From positions 1-46,328 of the forward strand of contig NZ_PIZV01000039.1 in NCBI RefSeq assembly GCF_002835665.1: a stretch of DNA of 46,328 nt, in the 5' to 3' direction. Source of the DNA: Chryseobacterium sp. PMSZPI. Its GTDB lineage: Bacteria; Bacteroidota; Bacteroidia; Flavobacteriales; Weeksellaceae. The position numbers and the translations under genes are program-made. This document shows, piece by piece, positions 17,446 through 25,321 of the stretch; position 1 is the first letter of the stretch, and each line of letters begins with the position of its first letter. The notes beneath the pieces are model-generated. The model saw nothing but the letters and a program-made list of their open reading frames with translations. It was not told the origin of the DNA and ran no database searches.

Positions 17446-17526
17446 GGGGAGATTCCAGAGTGGCTAAATGGGACTGACTGTAACTCAGTTGCTTCGGCTT
17501 CGTAGGTTCGAATCCTGCTCTCCCCA
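17446..17526 (+). tRNA. tRNA-Tyr(GTA), copy 1
   Basis: An 81-nt class II tRNA with a long variable arm (GCTTCGGC hairpin). Acceptor GGGGAGA pairs with TCTCCCC; anticodon loop CTGTAAC gives GTA. Lies 18 bp after tRNA-Thr. CCA is not encoded. Identical to the copy at 17868. Confidence 0.97.
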
Positions 17527-17548
17527 CATTTTATATTAGAAAAAAAAC

Positions 17549-17579
17549 TTGCAAGATTAAATAAAAGTTCTTAGTTTTG
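17549..17579 (+). promoter_or_regulatory. Internal promoter before tRNA-Gly, copy 1
   Basis: TTG (17549-17551), 20-bp spacer, TAGTTTTG (17572-17579), 34 bp before tRNA-Gly. The same sequence recurs in the duplicated unit at 17971-18001. Confidence 0.7.
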
Positions 17580-17613
17580 CACAGCGTTTACCAATAGTTT
17601 TGGAAACAAAATT

Positions 17614-17686
17614 GCGGAAGTAGCTCAGTTGGTAGAGCGTCAGCCTTCCAAGCTGAATGTCGCGGGTTCGACCCCCGTCTTCCGCT
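17614..17686 (+). tRNA. tRNA-Gly(TCC), copy 1
   Basis: A 73-nt cloverleaf; acceptor GCGGAAG pairs with CTTCCGC; anticodon loop CTTCCAA gives TCC. Identical to the copy at 18036. Confidence 0.97.
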
Positions 17687-17690
17687 CAAC

Positions 17691-17718
17691 AAAAATCACT
17701 TTAACCGGTGGTTTTTTT
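17691..17718 (+). terminator. Terminator after tRNA-Gly copy 1
   Basis: AAAAATCAC (17691-17699) pairs with GTGGTTTTT (17708-17716) with one T-G pair, followed by Ts. It resembles the hairpin after copy 2, suggesting the duplication included the terminator. Confidence 0.65.
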
Positions 17719-17774
17719 AACACTGAAATGTGTAGAGTAGAGTTTCTCAATCACCTTCAGTCTAAGTATTAAAT

Positions 17775-17848
17775 GCCTCCATAGCTCAGTTGGCCAGAGC
17801 ACGTGATTTGTAATCTCGGGGTCGTGGGTTCGAATCCCTCTGGAGGCT
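17775..17848 (+). tRNA. tRNA-Thr(TGT), copy 2
   Basis: Same 74-nt sequence as 17354-17427, anticodon TGT. First gene of the second Thr-Tyr-Gly unit. Confidence 0.97.
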
Positions 17849-17867
17849 CTATTTAATATAAACATGA

Positions 17868-17948
17868 GGGGAGATTCCAGAGTGGCTAAATGGGACTGAC
17901 TGTAACTCAGTTGCTTCGGCTTCGTAGGTTCGAATCCTGCTCTCCCCA
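17868..17948 (+). tRNA. tRNA-Tyr(GTA), copy 2
   Basis: Same 81-nt class II sequence as 17446-17526. The short Thr-Tyr spacer differs from copy 1 in sequence and by one base in length. Confidence 0.97.
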
Positions 17949-17970
17949 CATTTTATATTAGAAAAAAAAC

Positions 17971-18001
17971 TTGCAAGATTAAATAAAAGTTCTTAGTTTT
18001 G
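17971..18001 (+). promoter_or_regulatory. Internal promoter before tRNA-Gly, copy 2
   Basis: Exact copy of the 17549-17579 element (TTG, 20 bp, TAGTTTTG), 422 bp further on. Confidence 0.7.
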
Positions 18002-18035
18002 CACAGCGTTTACCAATAGTTTTGGAAACAAAATT

Positions 18036-18108
18036 GCGGAAGTAGCTCAGTTGGTAGAGCGTCAGCCTTCCAAGCTGAATGTCGCGGGTTCGACCCCCGT
18101 CTTCCGCT
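18036..18108 (+). tRNA. tRNA-Gly(TCC), copy 2
   Basis: Same 73-nt sequence as 17614-17686; anticodon TCC. Confidence 0.97.
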
Positions 18109-18112
18109 CAAT

Positions 18113-18141
18113 AAAAATCACGCTTTTAGTGTGATTTTTTT
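18113..18141 (+). terminator. Terminator after tRNA-Gly copy 2
   Basis: AAAAATCAC (18113-18121) pairs perfectly with GTGATTTTT (18131-18139), then Ts. It lies between tRNA-Gly and the last tRNA-Thr, so it may only attenuate. Confidence 0.7.
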
Positions 18142-18148
18142 AGTTGAT

Positions 18149-18220
18149 GCCGACTTAGCTCAGCGGTAGAGTGCTTCCTTGGTAAGGAAGAGGTCACGGG
18201 TTCAAGTCCCGTAGTTGGCT
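18149..18220 (+). tRNA. tRNA-Thr(GGT)
   Basis: A 72-nt cloverleaf; acceptor GCCGACT pairs with AGTTGGC (one G-U); anticodon loop TTGGTAA gives GGT. A different isoacceptor from the two TGT copies; last gene of the cluster. Confidence 0.96.
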
Positions 18221-18225
18221 CTCGA

Positions 18226-18256
18226 TTTTCCCGAATTTCTTTCGGGATTTTTTTTG
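18226..18256 (+). terminator. Terminator at the end of the tRNA cluster
   Basis: CCCGAA (18230-18235) pairs with TTCGGG (18241-18246), 5-nt loop, followed by ATTTTTTTTG. Confidence 0.85.
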
Positions 18257-18845
18257 TCCTAATTTTTTTATCATTATAAAGTCTCAATGGGATTTCTTTC
18301 ATTTACTTTCTCAGATCATTAGGGTGTCGCAGATATTTGTGTAAATAGCCGTTTAATTTGTTTGTTAGAGATATGGATAGTGCTTGTTACTTTCTGTGTC
18401 TTTTAACAATTGGAATAAGGGATCAGTCCCAAAAGTTGTGGCAACATAGAAATGCATGAATGTGAATTGAAAAGTATGATTTTCTTATTTATACTTTTGT
18501 CTTAAAACAAAAGTATACAAAAATTCAAGACTGGAATCATCCGCTAAAAATTGATATTGACTCCTAAAATTTCCAAACTCGCATGGAGTCAAACCCTTCT
18601 TCTTCGACTCAAAATTCCAGCCATGCTCAAACAGTGGAAATTTTTTAACGGATCCAATCTCAATTTTTTTAACGCTTCTGCTTCCTAGGTCAATTAAATA
18701 TTACCCATTCAAGTCCATCCGTTTTTTATCGTCGTTTTTCTTTGTATTTAATATAAAATTCAAATTCTCCACAACTTTTGCGCTTAATCCGGAATAAGCC
18801 GATATTGTGCTTTCCACCTGTTTACTTCTTATCATTTAAACATAA
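18257..18845. other. Gene-free stretch with two inverted repeats
   Basis: About 590 bp without a credible gene. It holds a 10-bp perfect hairpin, ATACTTTTGT / ACAAAAGTAT (18491-18516), and directly after it a long imperfect palindrome (18539-18653). Nothing else is recognised. Confidence 0.7.
18539..18653. repeat. Long imperfect palindrome, likely dispersed intergenic repeat
   Basis: Outer arms ATCCGCTAAAAAT (18539-18551) and ATTTTTTAACGGAT (18640-18653). Inner arms TTTCCA (18570-18575) with TGGAAA (18635-18640), CATGG (18582-18586) with CCATG (18621-18625), and GAGTC (18586-18590) with GACTC (18606-18610). It follows a perfect hairpin at 18491-18516. The CAAAAGTA-ACAAAA-TTCAAG lead-in resembles repeats I recall from other Chryseobacterium and Flavobacterium genomes. 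Confidence 0.6.
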
Positions 18846-18870
18846 GAAAAGCCGGAAAAGAATTCCGGCT
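18846..18870 (-). terminator. Terminator of the CotH-domain gene
   Basis: AGCCGGAA / TTCCGGCT (18850-18857 with 18863-18870). Read on the minus strand it is followed by TTTTCTTAT, 20 bp after the gene's stop codon. Confidence 0.8.
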
Positions 18871-18891
18871 GTAAATACATTGAATAATAGT

Positions 18892-21800
18892 TTAAGAGTT
18901 GATAGGTACTGCTTCCCAGCTTTCCGGAAGTTCATTATCAAGGTCGTGATGAATTAATTTAAGATAATGTCCTTTTCCATTAGCTGTAGCGGGCCATGGA
19001 GCTTTCTTACTATAAGTTACCTTATCTGCAATAGCTCCGGCTTTGTCCATAAAAGTAATAGGTTCTCCATCATTGCTTAAATTTCCGCTTGTCCATTGAT
19101 GTTTATTTAAGTCAGGATATCCGGTAATCAGAGTTATATTCTTGGCCAGCATTAATGTTTTACCACTTTCTAATATTATTCCTTCTGGGAAAGTATAGGT
19201 AAATGCATCTGATATTGCATATCCGGATAAATCCAAATGCCCGGCCCCTGCATTGGTGATCAATAGAAATTCTGCATCGGCATTAACTTCCGGTTTGTAA
19301 TTAATACCCGAAATAACAAATTTTCCTTTTTTATCGGAGATTACTTTTACAGATTTTGAAGCAATAGGTCCCCAGTTATTAGGTGAAAAAGCTCTGGATG
19401 TAATAGTATAATCCCCTTCAGACAATGAAAATTTTGAAGTATATAATTGGGCGCTAGGTGAAATACTGCCATCTTTTCCCATAGGGTCGCTACCATCGAT
19501 GGTGTAATAAATTTTACTGTTTTTATCGTTAGGGTTAATAATTGATATTGTGTTTTTTTCTGTAATCTTGAATTCTGTTTGAATTGTTGGAGCAGAGAAG
19601 GTATGGGCTAAATTATATTCAAGCCATTTTTTTAAATTGTATTCAACTCTCTCAGATACCTGAGTAAGAATTCTCGGGTGATCTATGTTTTTCCAATCGT
19701 CATATACTTTAGGTATGTTACGATATCCCAAATATGCAGCATCTATTTTATACACAAGATCCAATTCTTTGACATTGTTGATCATATGTTTTTGGATGTT
19801 TTTTACAGATAAAGGAGCACCTTCTTTTCCTTGGAAATCACCTGAAGCCGGACCAATATATTTTAACACGGCATCTTTCACCAATGTTTTGAATTCTAAG
19901 TTACCTGTTTTAGGATCTGTTTTAGTTCCTATAAAACTACCGAACAGCTGACCGGGTCCTGCTAATGCTACCGTATAATTATCCCATTTAAACTTATAAT
20001 TACCACCGCCACCAAAAAATCCGATAGGAGGTAATGTTTTTTCTGAAGTAGAATACGCATAGCCGCCAAAGAATGATCCGTCTGTGTCATTAATGATAAA
20101 CTTTGCTTTCATAAATTGCGGAGCAAGATTATGAACGATGGCTACTGCCTCATATTCATTATCGGTAATCATGTTCATAAGTTGATACTTGATTAAGTCA
20201 TCAAGATCTACCAGCTCTTTAAAAGCCTGTAGATTTTTATCAGTTACCGCTGCTTTTTTTATTTTTCTCCATAATTCACCGTCTCCATCTTTTACAGCTC
20301 CGGGGGCAGGACCATAGATATACATTCCTCCATCCTGGAAGTTTATTTTGGTGTAGTTTTTACCATCATCACAAAAATACTCTTCAATATTCTGCTCATT
20401 GAAATCATCCCTCATGGTTCTGACTCCTTTGTATTTTCCATTAATGAAAAGGTGAATATATTTGGTGCAAAGTGCATATTTCCCCATTTCTTTTTTCAGG
20501 TTCATGACGATCTTTTCACTATATCTCATAATGCCGGTGTTAAAAACCATTCGGGATGGTCCATCCTGACCTTCTTTAAGCTCTAATGAATTAATTTTAT
20601 TGGAAGGTGGATTCGGATCATTTTCTATAGGATCAAAAAAATTGTAATTGGCTTTTTTAACTTCCCAGTCTTTGTTGAATTTAAATTTTAATCCCTGATT
20701 GGCTGTAAAGGCAATACTTTCCTGACCAAAAGGCCTGATGCCGGCATTGCTGTAAAAGTTTTTATTTCCGGGATTAATATTACTGTCAATATATTCAAAT
20801 GATACTCTTTGATAAGTTGGTGGAACAACAGCTTGAAAATGAAGATAAGGACTTGAATTAAGGGCTGAAATAGAAATGATTGGAATTTGTAGTAACCCTT
20901 GAGCATATTCTTCGGAAGTAATATTGGCTTTGTATTGAAAATTTTCATTCTTGTAATTGTCTTGTAAGATATAAGAATGAGCAATTACTCCTGAATTATT
21001 TCCTTTAGCATCAAAAACATAATATTTAACAACGGTAGTCTTCTGAATAGAGATAGGTTTTGTATAGATTGTACCAGTTTTTTCTGAAGGGAAAGAGCCA
21101 TCCAGTGTATATTTTATAGTACTGCCTTCCGGAGCCATAATCGAAAGCTCAAATCCGGTAGGATAAACTCCTCTGGTGTGGCTTACACTGGTTTCCAGCC
21201 TTAAAAATCCTTTTTCATTGGAAGTTTTATAGGTTGAGTTGATGAAAATAGCAAATTCTCCTTTACCATCCGTAAGTCTGCCATAAGTTTGATTGAAAGG
21301 AATTTCAGGATATGTCACTTTATCTTGTTCAACAATTTTTCCATTGGCTGATCTGGAAAGGAATAAAGTTCCACCTGAATTGTCTATTTTAAAATTGAGC
21401 TGATCATCACCTAATTCCGGAGTTTTATCAGCAATAAATATGGCATATCCTTTCGCTGGAATAACCGTATTTTTAATTTCATAAAGGGTTTTATTATTTT
21501 TTTTGTTGGATAAATATACTCCTTCTCTAATATACAGCGGCTGATCATGATCGTTATAAAGCTCTACCCAATCTCTGCTTTCATCAGTTGTACCCTGAGG
21601 GGCAATTTCGTTGATATATAATTCAGTCATTAAAGCCGGATCATATATTCCGTCGATCTTTTTAGAATCACCATCAGCCTGTAAAGATTCAATGATCAGT
21701 TTAGGAATATAGTTGGTGTCATTGATTTCAAATGAACATACTTTGGTTCCGCTGTTGGAACTTAATCCTACTAGTTTGAAAGCTAAGCTGTTTCCGGATT

Positions 21801-22746
21801 CCCATCCTCTCCATAGATTTTCTACTATAAGCGCTTTTAAATTAGGAGTCCGCAAGGGCATTCTATCTTTTGTAGTGGCTGCTGCCTGCCATATTACCTT
21901 TTGGGAGTTGTATTTTCTTGAAGTAATATCTTTGGTGTTTGTAGAATAAGTTGCTGCATTTCCAATTTCTAAATAAATTTCGATATTGGATGCCGAACTC
22001 ACTCCATATGCATAAAATTCAAGGTAAGCATCCGTTATTTCTCCATCTTTAGGAATTTGAATGTTTTGAAAACGGAAAGCATTATTTTTAACATCCGGGC
22101 GTCCCCCCAAATCCAGATTATTATAGGTTAGAGTCATTTCTCCGGTTGTTTTTTCTCTGGCGTCATCACTTCCGGTTGATACAGGAGTTTTTGAAACATT
22201 AACTTTTGATGAATATTTAATATATAAGGTAGGAGCTAAGCCTTGATTTCCATTGAATGAATGCATGGTGAAGGTTCCCTGTCCGTTTCCTGTAATTCTG
22301 AAAGACAGCTTAGCTTTACTAACACTATCGGGAAGCATTTCCTTAAGTACGTCTTTAAGATCCGGGCTGGTATATTTTTGAGAAGCAACTACCTTATCTG
22401 TAGTCCATACTGCATTTTTCTCAGTATATTTTCTTGCTTTAAGATTAGCTCCTGTAGTAGGGGCTGTTGATGCGGGATAAGGACTAGAGTTTCCTATTTC
22501 TCCTCTGATTGTTATTACAGATCCGACAGTACTGTTGTCTCTTCCGCTAAATTCTAAATAGGCATTAATAATTTCCGCATCAGGAGGTAGTGTAATTTCT
22601 TCGAAACGGATAAAAGTTTCCTGTGTAATATTTCCGATTTTACCATGAAGCTCAAGTCCCGAGCTGGTGAAGTTTGCTGTGTTATCAGCCATAATTTCTA
22701 CGTCATGATCACCGCTGATCATGGGGAATTTTAATAAATTTTCCAT
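18892..22746 (-). CDS. Large multidomain CotH-kinase / lamin-tail / chitobiase-C protein
   Basis: A 1284-residue protein. Order: two similar beta-sandwich modules (about 10-170 and 185-355; paired motifs PPDAEIINAYLEF and PKDGEITDAYLEF); a lamin-tail domain (about 370-500; LYINEIAPQG, RDWVELYND); a chitobiase-C/FN3-like module (about 515-590; IKYTLDGSFPS); a CotH kinase region (about 610-990; LFINGKYKGVRTMRDDFNEQ, and DLIKYQLMNMITDNEYEAV); a second chitobiase-C-like module (IYYTIDGSDP); and a second lamin-tail (about 1140-1275). Oddly, it starts MENLLKFPMISG with no signal peptide, and no T9SS sorting domain is seen although such domains are normally extracellular. CotH domains in spore coat proteins phosphorylate proteins; activity here is unproven. 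It diverges from the two-component system. Confidence 0.85.
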   Translation of the reverse strand: MENLLKFPMISGDHDVEIMADNTANFTSSGLELHGKIGNITQETFIRFEEITLPPDAEIINAYLEFSGRDNSTVGSVITIRGEIGNSSPYPASTAPTTGANLKARKYTEKNAVWTTDKVVASQKYTSPDLKDVLKEMLPDSVSKAKLSFRITGNGQGTFTMHSFNGNQGLAPTLYIKYSSKVNVSKTPVSTGSDDAREKTTGEMTLTYNNLDLGGRPDVKNNAFRFQNIQIPKDGEITDAYLEFYAYGVSSASNIEIYLEIGNAATYSTNTKDITSRKYNSQKVIWQAAATTKDRMPLRTPNLKALIVENLWRGWESGNSLAFKLVGLSSNSGTKVCSFEINDTNYIPKLIIESLQADGDSKKIDGIYDPALMTELYINEIAPQGTTDESRDWVELYNDHDQPLYIREGVYLSNKKNNKTLYEIKNTVIPAKGYAIFIADKTPELGDDQLNFKIDNSGGTLFLSRSANGKIVEQDKVTYPEIPFNQTYGRLTDGKGEFAIFINSTYKTSNEKGFLRLETSVSHTRGVYPTGFELSIMAPEGSTIKYTLDGSFPSEKTGTIYTKPISIQKTTVVKYYVFDAKGNNSGVIAHSYILQDNYKNENFQYKANITSEEYAQGLLQIPIISISALNSSPYLHFQAVVPPTYQRVSFEYIDSNINPGNKNFYSNAGIRPFGQESIAFTANQGLKFKFNKDWEVKKANYNFFDPIENDPNPPSNKINSLELKEGQDGPSRMVFNTGIMRYSEKIVMNLKKEMGKYALCTKYIHLFINGKYKGVRTMRDDFNEQNIEEYFCDDGKNYTKINFQDGGMYIYGPAPGAVKDGDGELWRKIKKAAVTDKNLQAFKELVDLDDLIKYQLMNMITDNEYEAVAIVHNLAPQFMKAKFIINDTDGSFFGGYAYSTSEKTLPPIGFFGGGGNYKFKWDNYTVALAGPGQLFGSFIGTKTDPKTGNLEFKTLVKDAVLKYIGPASGDFQGKEGAPLSVKNIQKHMINNVKELDLVYKIDAAYLGYRNIPKVYDDWKNIDHPRILTQVSERVEYNLKKWLEYNLAHTFSAPTIQTEFKITEKNTISIINPNDKNSKIYYTIDGSDPMGKDGSISPSAQLYTSKFSLSEGDYTITSRAFSPNNWGPIASKSVKVISDKKGKFVISGINYKPEVNADAEFLLITNAGAGHLDLSGYAISDAFTYTFPEGIILESGKTLMLAKNITLITGYPDLNKHQWTSGNLSNDGEPITFMDKAGAIADKVTYSKKAPWPATANGKGHYLKLIHHDLDNELPESWEAVPINS

Positions 22747-23047
22747 AAAGAATAATTGTGTTGTTAAGGTTTAAATATATTTCTATTTTTTTATATCAAT
22801 TTACACGTTTATAGTTATTTATATTAATTTATGATGTAGAATGATATTTTAAATCTATATTTTTTAGTGTGCAATTTAAATCTTTATTGTGTGATATAAT
22901 TGTTTTTTATTTTAATTTTTTTTTTTATATTCTATAACCTGTTTCTTATTGAAATTTCAGGATTAATGTCATGGAGGTAGCATCTTTTACAAAGGGAATG
23001 GGATTGATAGACAAAAAAATGACTAAATTCGTGTAAAATAAATTTTG
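22747..23047. promoter_or_regulatory. Divergent intergenic region between the CotH gene and the two-component system
   Basis: About 300 bp, very A/T-rich. It contains a 9-bp direct repeat TTTAAATCT at 22848-22856 and 22875-22883. Promoters for both directions must lie here, but no exact TAnnTTTG element stands out; TAAATTCG just before the regulator gene is a one-mismatch candidate. Confidence 0.4.
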
Positions 23048-23728
23048 ATGAATATTCTTTTATTAGAAGATGATCTCATTCTGTCTGCTGAACTTTGCAG
23101 GTTTTTAGAATCCAATAGTTTTAACTGTGATAAAATCTATGACGGAGAGACTTTTCTTCGCCAGATTAAAAATAATAATTATGATCTCTATCTGCTGGAT
23201 ATTAATGTCCCAAAAATAAATGGACTGGATGTCTGTCAAACAATTCGTTCTTTTGATAAAAATACACCTATCATCATCATTTCTGCCTACGGAGATATTT
23301 CAGATAAAAAAGATGCATTTACAAGGCTTGCAGATGACTATCTGGTGAAACCTTTTCAGTTTGAAGAATTGCTTTTAAGAATCAATTCATTGTTGAGAAG
23401 GAAAGCACCTGCCGATACATCAGATCAGGATATTATAAGAATTGACGATCTTATTATCAATAAAACAGAACAGAAGGTATATCGGGGTGGAAATGAAATA
23501 ACGCTTACCTTAAAGGAATTTCAATTGTTGGTATACCTGGCGGAAGCTCAGGGAAGAACGGTTTCAAAACAGCAAATTACTGAACATGTCTGGGAACACA
23601 ATTTTAACACCAATACCAATACAGTAGAAGTTTATATTAATTTTTTAAGAAAGAAAATTGATAAAGATTTTAAAATAAAATTAATCCATACCCGTTCCGG
23701 TTTCGGTTATTATCTAAGTCCATTATAA
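23048..23728 (+). CDS. OmpR/PhoB-family response regulator
   Basis: A 226-residue DNA-binding response regulator; the ATG at 23048 is used instead of the TTG one codon before. Receiver domain 1-115 with the acidic pocket LLLEDD, phosphoacceptor Asp51 (LLDINVPKINGLDV), Ser79 and Lys101 (LVKPFQFEEL). C-terminal winged-helix domain with the typical ITLTLKEFQLLVYLAE, EHVWEHNF, VYINFLRKKID and IHTRSGFGYYLSP. It is followed after 3 bp by its histidine kinase and then by a metal-efflux operon whose upstream region carries an 11-bp-phased box array. It is related to CusR/CzcR/CopR-type regulators by context. Confidence 0.93.
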   Translation: MNILLLEDDLILSAELCRFLESNSFNCDKIYDGETFLRQIKNNNYDLYLLDINVPKINGLDVCQTIRSFDKNTPIIIISAYGDISDKKDAFTRLADDYLVKPFQFEELLLRINSLLRRKAPADTSDQDIIRIDDLIINKTEQKVYRGGNEITLTLKEFQLLVYLAEAQGRTVSKQQITEHVWEHNFNTNTNTVEVYINFLRKKIDKDFKIKLIHTRSGFGYYLSPL

Positions 23729-23731
23729 ATA

Positions 23732-25096
23732 ATGTCTTTAAAAAGAAAGATTGCTTTAACGATCAGTATTGCCTTTTCATTGCTCTTTGGAATGGTGATG
23801 GCGGTTATTTATCTATCTTTTAATGATTTTAGGCGAGAAGAATTCAAAGAAAGGTTTAGACAAAGACTCGAATTTACTACTCATTTCATCTCAAAATCAA
23901 AGGACTTTGAAGAAGAAGCACCTGTTTTTTTTAATGAAAATTCAGATAACATTCTTTTGAATGAGAAGATTTTAATTTTCAATGCAAAAAAAGAACTTAT
24001 TTATAGTACCATTAAAGATCGGAACGTTACATGGGATAGCGTAATGCTTAAAGAGTTGGACAAGAAAAAAATTATCTATACCGAAAAAACGGTTCCGGAA
24101 GTTTATGCAGCACTGCGTCACATCAATGGAGAAGATTATTATATTCTTACCAGTGCTTTCGATACCAATGGAAAATCAAAATTGGTTTATCTTAAGTATC
24201 TTTTAATCCTATCTTATGTAATGAGTACCCTTCTTATTGGATTTTTTAGCTATTATTTTGTGGAAAAATTTCTTCGTCCACTGGAAGATCTGAATAAAGA
24301 AATTTCTGAAGTTACAGCTCATAAATTAACCACGCAAATTCCCGTTCAGCATTCAAATGATGAAGTGGGTGTTCTGGCCAACTCTTTTAATACCATGATT
24401 GCCCGATTGAATGATGTATTTCAGTCTCAGAAAGATTTTACGGCAAGTGCTTCGCATGAAATCCGTACTCCTATCACAAGAATGTCTTTTCAGCTGGAGA
24501 ATCTGATCAAATTTGAAGAACACTCTCCTAAGACATTATCTTCTCTGCAACAAATTCAACGCGATATTTATCAGTTGTCGGATTTAACCAATTCATTATT
24601 ACTGCTTACCAAATTTGATAAAGAAAATATTCAGAGTATTTATGAAGAGGTAAGGATTGATGAAGTTATTTTTGAAGCTTTTGAAGCGGTGGAAAAAAGC
24701 TATCCGGATCTTAAGCTTGATTTTTTAATTACCGAAGAAACGTCCGAAAATGCATTGCTCACCATAAAAGGGATTCAGTCATTATTAGTTATCGTTTTTA
24801 TTAATCTGTTTAAAAATGCAGCGTTGTATTCAGACAATACAGAAGTGAACGTTCTGATCACAGAAATCAATGATTGTCTTACTGTAGATGTAATTTCTCA
24901 TGGGAATGTCATACCGGAAAAAGAACAGCTTAAATTATTTGAAGCTTTTACAAGAGGGGATAACTCCCAAAATATATCAGGATCAGGGCTCGGTCTAAGA
25001 ATTGTAAAAAGAATTCTTGAATACCATGATGCAGAAGTAGTTTATTCTTCTCCCGCCGACTCTCTGAATAAATTCAGTGTATTTTTCAAAAAATAA
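23732..25096 (+). CDS. Sensor histidine kinase (HAMP-HisKA-HATPase)
   Basis: A 454-residue membrane kinase. Transmembrane helices at about 8-30 and 153-178 enclose a periplasmic sensor of about 120 residues. A HAMP domain follows (FLRPLEDLNKEI), then the H-box with phosphoacceptor His242 (SASHEIRTPITRM). The ATPase domain has an N-box (FINLFKNAALYS) and a glycine-rich box (SGSGLGLRIVKRIL). It pairs with the response regulator 3 bp upstream. The sensor part has no recognisable metal-binding cluster; a role in metal or envelope sensing is inferred from the downstream RND operon. Confidence 0.93.
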   Translation: MSLKRKIALTISIAFSLLFGMVMAVIYLSFNDFRREEFKERFRQRLEFTTHFISKSKDFEEEAPVFFNENSDNILLNEKILIFNAKKELIYSTIKDRNVTWDSVMLKELDKKKIIYTEKTVPEVYAALRHINGEDYYILTSAFDTNGKSKLVYLKYLLILSYVMSTLLIGFFSYYFVEKFLRPLEDLNKEISEVTAHKLTTQIPVQHSNDEVGVLANSFNTMIARLNDVFQSQKDFTASASHEIRTPITRMSFQLENLIKFEEHSPKTLSSLQQIQRDIYQLSDLTNSLLLLTKFDKENIQSIYEEVRIDEVIFEAFEAVEKSYPDLKLDFLITEETSENALLTIKGIQSLLVIVFINLFKNAALYSDNTEVNVLITEINDCLTVDVISHGNVIPEKEQLKLFEAFTRGDNSQNISGSGLGLRIVKRILEYHDAEVVYSSPADSLNKFSVFFKK

Positions 25097-25233
25097 TCCT
25101 ATTAATATTCTTCATTTGCTCCAAATTGCCTGAGTTTTTGGGAGAAATTTGGCTTAAATTTTATATGAAAATTCAAATAATGGAGAAAAACTTTTCTATT
25201 AAAACTTAATTTAATTGAGCTGTAACCTTAGTA

Positions 25234-25283
25234 TTTAAGGAGATTTTAATTTTTTTTTAAGGATACTTTAAGTTTCTTTTAAT
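25234..25283 (+). promoter_or_regulatory. Five phased TTTAA boxes: probable operator of the efflux operon
   Basis: TTTAA occurs at 25234, 25245, 25256, 25267 and 25278, exactly 11 bp apart each time (TTTAAGG, TTTAAT, TTTAAGG, TTTAAG, TTTAAT). OmpR/PhoB-family regulators bind tandem direct repeats with a one-turn 11-bp period, and such a regulator is encoded just upstream. The array ends about 20 bp before a -7-like TAATTTAA (25302-25309) and 39 bp before the TolC-like gene, so activation of czcCBA is the likely role. Confidence 0.7.
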
Positions 25284-25321
25284 CACATCAAAGCAATTTT
25301 GTAATTTAAAAAGAAAAAATA

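Noticed and set aside
17222..17527. Minus-strand open frame of 101 codons across the tRNAs (and its copy at 17701-17949)
   Set aside because: Its 'protein' is the antisense translation of the tRNA-Thr and tRNA-Tyr genes, a well-known false annotation.
17354..18220. CRISPR-like array because of repeated units
   Set aside because: The repeats are tRNA genes; no short regularly spaced repeats or cas genes are present.
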